Positions 32,916 through 35,763 of a stretch of DNA of 35,763 nucleotides are shown piece after piece. The notes beneath the pieces were generated by a model. It saw only the letters and a program-made list of their open reading frames with translations. It did not search any database and was not told the origin of the DNA. The position numbers were made by a program, and so were the translations under genes. Source of the DNA: an uncultured Chlorobiaceae bacterium (GTDB taxonomy: Bacteria > Bacteroidota > Chlorobiia > Chlorobiales > Chlorobiaceae); NCBI GenBank assembly GCA_903822595.1, contig CAIJPS010000034.1, forward strand, positions 1 through 35,763, written 5' to 3'. Position 1 is the stretch's first letter. Every line of letters starts with the position of its first letter.

Positions 32916-34175
32916 ATGTTCACCTTTCTTCATGCGGCAGATATCCATCTCGACAGTCCGTTGAAGGGGCTTGAAGCGTATCAGGATGCTCCGCTGGAGC
33001 AGATACGGCTGGCGGCCCGACGGGCTTTTGACAACCTCGTAGAGTTGGCTCTCGATGAAAAGGTTGCGTTTGTTTTGCTGGCAGGTGATCTCTATGATGG
33101 CGACTGGAAGGACTATAACACCGGCATCTTTTTTGTGAACCGGATGGGACGGCTGCGCGAGGCGGGTATTCCGGTTGTCATGGTCTCCGGAAACCACGAT
33201 GCGGCAAGCCAGATCACCAGGTCACTGAAACTGCCTGATAATGTCACCCTCTTTCCGCACCGGAGTGTTGGAACCCTTTTTCTTGATCAGTATGGTGTTG
33301 CCATTCATGGCCAGAGTTTCTCTTCCCGATCGGTGATGGATGATCTGGTTCGCAACTATCCCCAGGGTGATCCGGCGCTCTTCAATATCGGGCTTCTCCA
33401 CACCAGCCTGAATGGTCGTCCAGGCCATGAGCCTTATGCTCCTTGCACGCTTGATGCGCTCCGTTCAAAGGGTTACCACTATTGGGCGCTTGGCCATATT
33501 CATCAGCGAGAAGAGATCTGCCGTGATCCATGGGTGGTTTTTTCCGGCAATATTCAGGGACGTCATATTCGCGAAACCGGTACCAAAGGTTGTACGCTGG
33601 TTTCGGTCGATGAGGGGCGTGTTGTCTCTGTTGAGGAGCGGGAGCTTGACGTTCTTCGTTGGGCACTCTGCCGGGTTGATCCTGCCCGATGCGAAACCGT
33701 TGACTCTCTCTGCGACCTTGTCCGTGAGGCGTTTGAAGAGGAGAGGGTAAAGGCGGATGGCCGTCCACTTGCTGTGCGATTGATCATAGAGGGGAAAACC
33801 TCGTTCCATGGCGAGCTTCATGAGGATGCGCTTCAATGGAGTGAGGAGTTTCGGGCTGTTGCAGCGAGCCTTGGTGACGTCTGGATTGAGAAGATCGTTA
33901 TGAAGACACTGAAGAGTGGAGAACCAGGGGAGCGTGGGGCGGATGATTCTCCGGTAGAGGATTTGCTGCAATCGGTTGAAAATCTTCAGTTTGAACAGTC
34001 AACCTTTGTCGGGCTTGTGCCGGAATTTGAAAAACTGCACAGCAAACTTCCTTCTGAGCTGTTGAATGAAGGAGACCCTTTTAAACCGGACGAGGAGGAG
34101 CTTGCAGCCCTGCGTGAAGAGGTGAAGGAGCTGCTGATGGCAAAGATAGGGCAGGGAGGGCGTCATGAAAATTAA
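32916..34175 (+). CDS. SbcD-like DNA repair exonuclease (metallophosphoesterase)
   Basis: The 419-residue protein has the calcineurin-like phosphoesterase motifs of the SbcD/Mre11/YhaO family: HAADIHLDSPL (D9, H11), LLAGDLYDGDW, MVSGNHDAA, LLHTSLNG and YWALGHIHQRE. These residues bind two Mn ions for endo/exonuclease action on double-strand ends and hairpins. The remainder forms the capping and partner-binding regions. I start it at the ATG at 32916, since the protein then begins MFTFLHAADIH as in relatives; the TTG at 32901 adds five residues and neither has a strong ribosome site. It overlaps the ATPase partner gene by 11 bp, so the two form a complex-encoding operon. Confidence 0.92.
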   Translation: MFTFLHAADIHLDSPLKGLEAYQDAPLEQIRLAARRAFDNLVELALDEKVAFVLLAGDLYDGDWKDYNTGIFFVNRMGRLREAGIPVVMVSGNHDAASQITRSLKLPDNVTLFPHRSVGTLFLDQYGVAIHGQSFSSRSVMDDLVRNYPQGDPALFNIGLLHTSLNGRPGHEPYAPCTLDALRSKGYHYWALGHIHQREEICRDPWVVFSGNIQGRHIRETGTKGCTLVSVDEGRVVSVEERELDVLRWALCRVDPARCETVDSLCDLVREAFEEERVKADGRPLAVRLIIEGKTSFHGELHEDALQWSEEFRAVAASLGDVWIEKIVMKTLKSGEPGERGADDSPVEDLLQSVENLQFEQSTFVGLVPEFEKLHSKLPSELLNEGDPFKPDEEELAALREEVKELLMAKIGQGGRHEN

Positions 34176-35763
34176 ACGATTGGAGCTGAAAGCGTTCGGC
34201 CCTTTTTCCGGCCAGCTTCTTGATTTTTCTTCCCCACTTCCCGGCTTGCACATTGTGTATGGCCCTAATGAAGCGGGGAAAAGCAGCGCCATGAGAGCGC
34301 TTCAGGCTCTTTTCTTTGGTTTTCCCGTGCGTACTGCCGACAATTTTCTCCACCAGAATCAGCAGCTTCTGGTGGGTGGGTGCCTGGCGGGAAAAGATGG
34401 CGGGGAGTTTACCTTTTTCCGCCGGAAACGAAGCGTTAAGGATCTCTTCGACCAGCGCGACAATCCGATTGAGCCATCAGCACTGACGCCCTGGCTGCAT
34501 GGTATTGAAAAAGAGCTTTTTCTGGCGCTTTACGGTATTAATCATGAGACGCTGGTTATGGGAGGCCAAGGCATTCTTGACCAGCAGGGAGAGGTGGGCA
34601 AGGCGCTTTTCGCTGCTGGCGCCGGGCTTGCCTCTCTGAAACCGGTCATTGATGCGCTTGAACGGGAAGGGGAGAGCCTCTTCAGACCCCAGGGTTCAAG
34701 CAGGTTGATCAATGAGGCTCTGGCTTATCACAAAGAGCTCCTGAAACAATCGAAAGAGGTCACCCTTTCCGTCCGTGAGTGGGAGGAGCAACGTCAGGCT
34801 CTCGACGAGGCGCTGAAGAGACTGATGGAGAGGCAAAAGAGCAAGCAGGAGCTGGAGACGGAAAAAAGAAGACTTGAGCGTTTGCAGCAGGCGTTGCCGG
34901 ATCTTTCGGATCGTAATAACCTGCTGCGGCAACTGGCTGAACTGGGAGAGGTTACCCCTCTTGCTGCCGACTTCAGCGAGCGCCGCGCAACCCTTGAACA
35001 GAGGGAGAGAGAGGCCCGCATTCACCATGAACAGGTAAGTGCAAGAGTTCAGGCGCTTCGTGAAAAAATGGGCGGACTATCACTGAACCAGGCTCTGCTC
35101 GACGAAGCTGTAGAGATTGATGAACTCTATCAGCGGCTTGGCGAGTACCGGAAAGGCAAAAGTGACCGCCCGCTGCGTGAGGGGCAGCGCATGAGCGCCC
35201 GAACGGCTGCGGCATCTCTTCTTCGGCAGATCAAGCCGGAAGTAACCATCAATGACATTGAAAGCCTCCGTCCCGGCTTGTCGAAGCGCAGGAGGGTGCA
35301 GGAGCTTGCTTCACGTCTTGAAGCTCTTCAACAGGGACGCCGTAACGCCCAGATTCAGTTGCAGGAGATTGAAAAGGCGTTGGAGAGGCTTGAAGGTGAA
35401 AGGCTGAAGTTTCCGCCTGTTGTGGAAAGTGCTCTGCTTTCCCGGGCACATCTTGCGGCCGAAAGGGTCGGAGATATCGATGCGCAGATCATGGGTCTGG
35501 AGCAGGAGCGGCAGAGAGGCGAGCGTGACTGCCATGCCGCATTGAACCGTCTCGGACTGTGGAAAGGATCGCTGGAACTCGTGCTTCATCTGACGCTCCC
35601 TTTAGTGGAAACGGTAAACCTCTTTGATGAGGAGTTCCGTACTTTGAACGACAATAAACGGCAGCTTCAGGCAGAGAGGGAGGAGTGTGAAAAGCAGCAG
35701 AAAGAGGTTGCCGAACAAATTCAAACACTGATCTTTGCCTCTGATGTTCCAGGTGAAGAGGAG
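34165..35763 (+). CDS. YhaN/SbcC-like AAA ATPase, 3' partial
   Basis: 533 codons are visible and the frame runs off the window. It begins MKIKRLELKAFGPFSGQ and has the ABC-type Walker A GPNEAGKS (33-40). ALYGINHETLVMGGQGIL and LFAAGAGLASL identify the YhaN branch of SbcC/Rad50-like ATPases. From about residue 185 onward it becomes heptad-rich (many Leu, Glu, Arg), the ascending arm of a long coiled coil. The signature motif and Walker B must lie beyond the window. GGAGG five to six bases upstream supports the ATG at 34165, inside the end of the nuclease gene. The expected function is ATP-controlled DNA end processing with the nuclease. Confidence 0.92.
   Translation, partial: MKIKRLELKAFGPFSGQLLDFSSPLPGLHIVYGPNEAGKSSAMRALQALFFGFPVRTADNFLHQNQQLLVGGCLAGKDGGEFTFFRRKRSVKDLFDQRDNPIEPSALTPWLHGIEKELFLALYGINHETLVMGGQGILDQQGEVGKALFAAGAGLASLKPVIDALEREGESLFRPQGSSRLINEALAYHKELLKQSKEVTLSVREWEEQRQALDEALKRLMERQKSKQELETEKRRLERLQQALPDLSDRNNLLRQLAELGEVTPLAADFSERRATLEQREREARIHHEQVSARVQALREKMGGLSLNQALLDEAVEIDELYQRLGEYRKGKSDRPLREGQRMSARTAAASLLRQIKPEVTINDIESLRPGLSKRRRVQELASRLEALQQGRRNAQIQLQEIEKALERLEGERLKFPPVVESALLSRAHLAAERVGDIDAQIMGLEQERQRGERDCHAALNRLGLWKGSLELVLHLTLPLVETVNLFDEEFRTLNDNKRQLQAEREECEKQQKEVAEQIQTLIFASDVPGEEE

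Overview
The window looks like a chromosomal segment of a green sulfur bacterium (Chlorobiaceae, Chlorobium/Pelodictyon type). The evidence is a SecA with the long insertion seen in Bacteroidota/Chlorobi, a small soluble cytochrome whose mature part closely resembles Chlorobium cytochrome c-555, and a cluster of c-type cytochrome, FAD oxidoreductase and OsmC genes typical of sulfur-oxidising anaerobes. The assignment is by recognition only; no rRNA or other definitive marker is present.

Region 1 (1-12973) is mostly ordinary core genome. It starts with the end of a YgjP-like metallopeptidase gene. Then, all on the minus strand, come nnr (NAD(P)HX repair), purL, secA, an NAD(P)-binding SDR, an OGG-type DNA glycosylase, a second SDR, a small membrane protein with degenerate CPBP-like motifs, lipA and an HU-type protein. 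Two clear rho-independent terminators and a strongly AT-rich 0.5 kb gap lie here.

Region 2 (13257-22616) is a signalling and redox block. A membrane histidine kinase, preceded by an overlapping 41-codon ORF, is followed by an NtrC-family sigma-54 activator. Just downstream lie repeated TGGTCGA boxes and a well-spaced sigma-54 promoter in front of a small secreted protein, a cytochrome c and a DUF4405 membrane protein. A second, sigma-70-type promoter with an overlapping inverted repeat precedes OsmC, an FAD oxidoreductase, a UPF0251 regulator, a methyltransferase and a DUF2892 protein. Convergent to this run are a second DUF2892 gene and cytochrome c-555. I infer that the two-component pair controls part of this envelope/sulfur redox module.

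Region 3 (22781-32645) is accessory. An orphan ParA/ribbon-helix-helix pair is followed by about 1 kb of AT-rich DNA and three large genes. These encode a DUF4062-NTPase-TPR protein on the plus strand and, converging on it with a 5 bp gap, a two-gene minus-strand operon: a PfkB-like/AAA+/double-RyR protein and a SLOG-like protein with a membrane-embedded C-terminal half. This combination of predicted ligand-sensing domains, NTPases and a membrane protein resembles nucleotide-centred biological conflict (defence) systems. It is the best candidate in the window for an undescribed system.

Region 4 (32916-35763) holds an SbcD-like nuclease gene overlapping the start of a YhaN/SbcC-like ATPase gene that runs off the window end. 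No tRNA, rRNA, CRISPR array or intact insertion sequence was seen.
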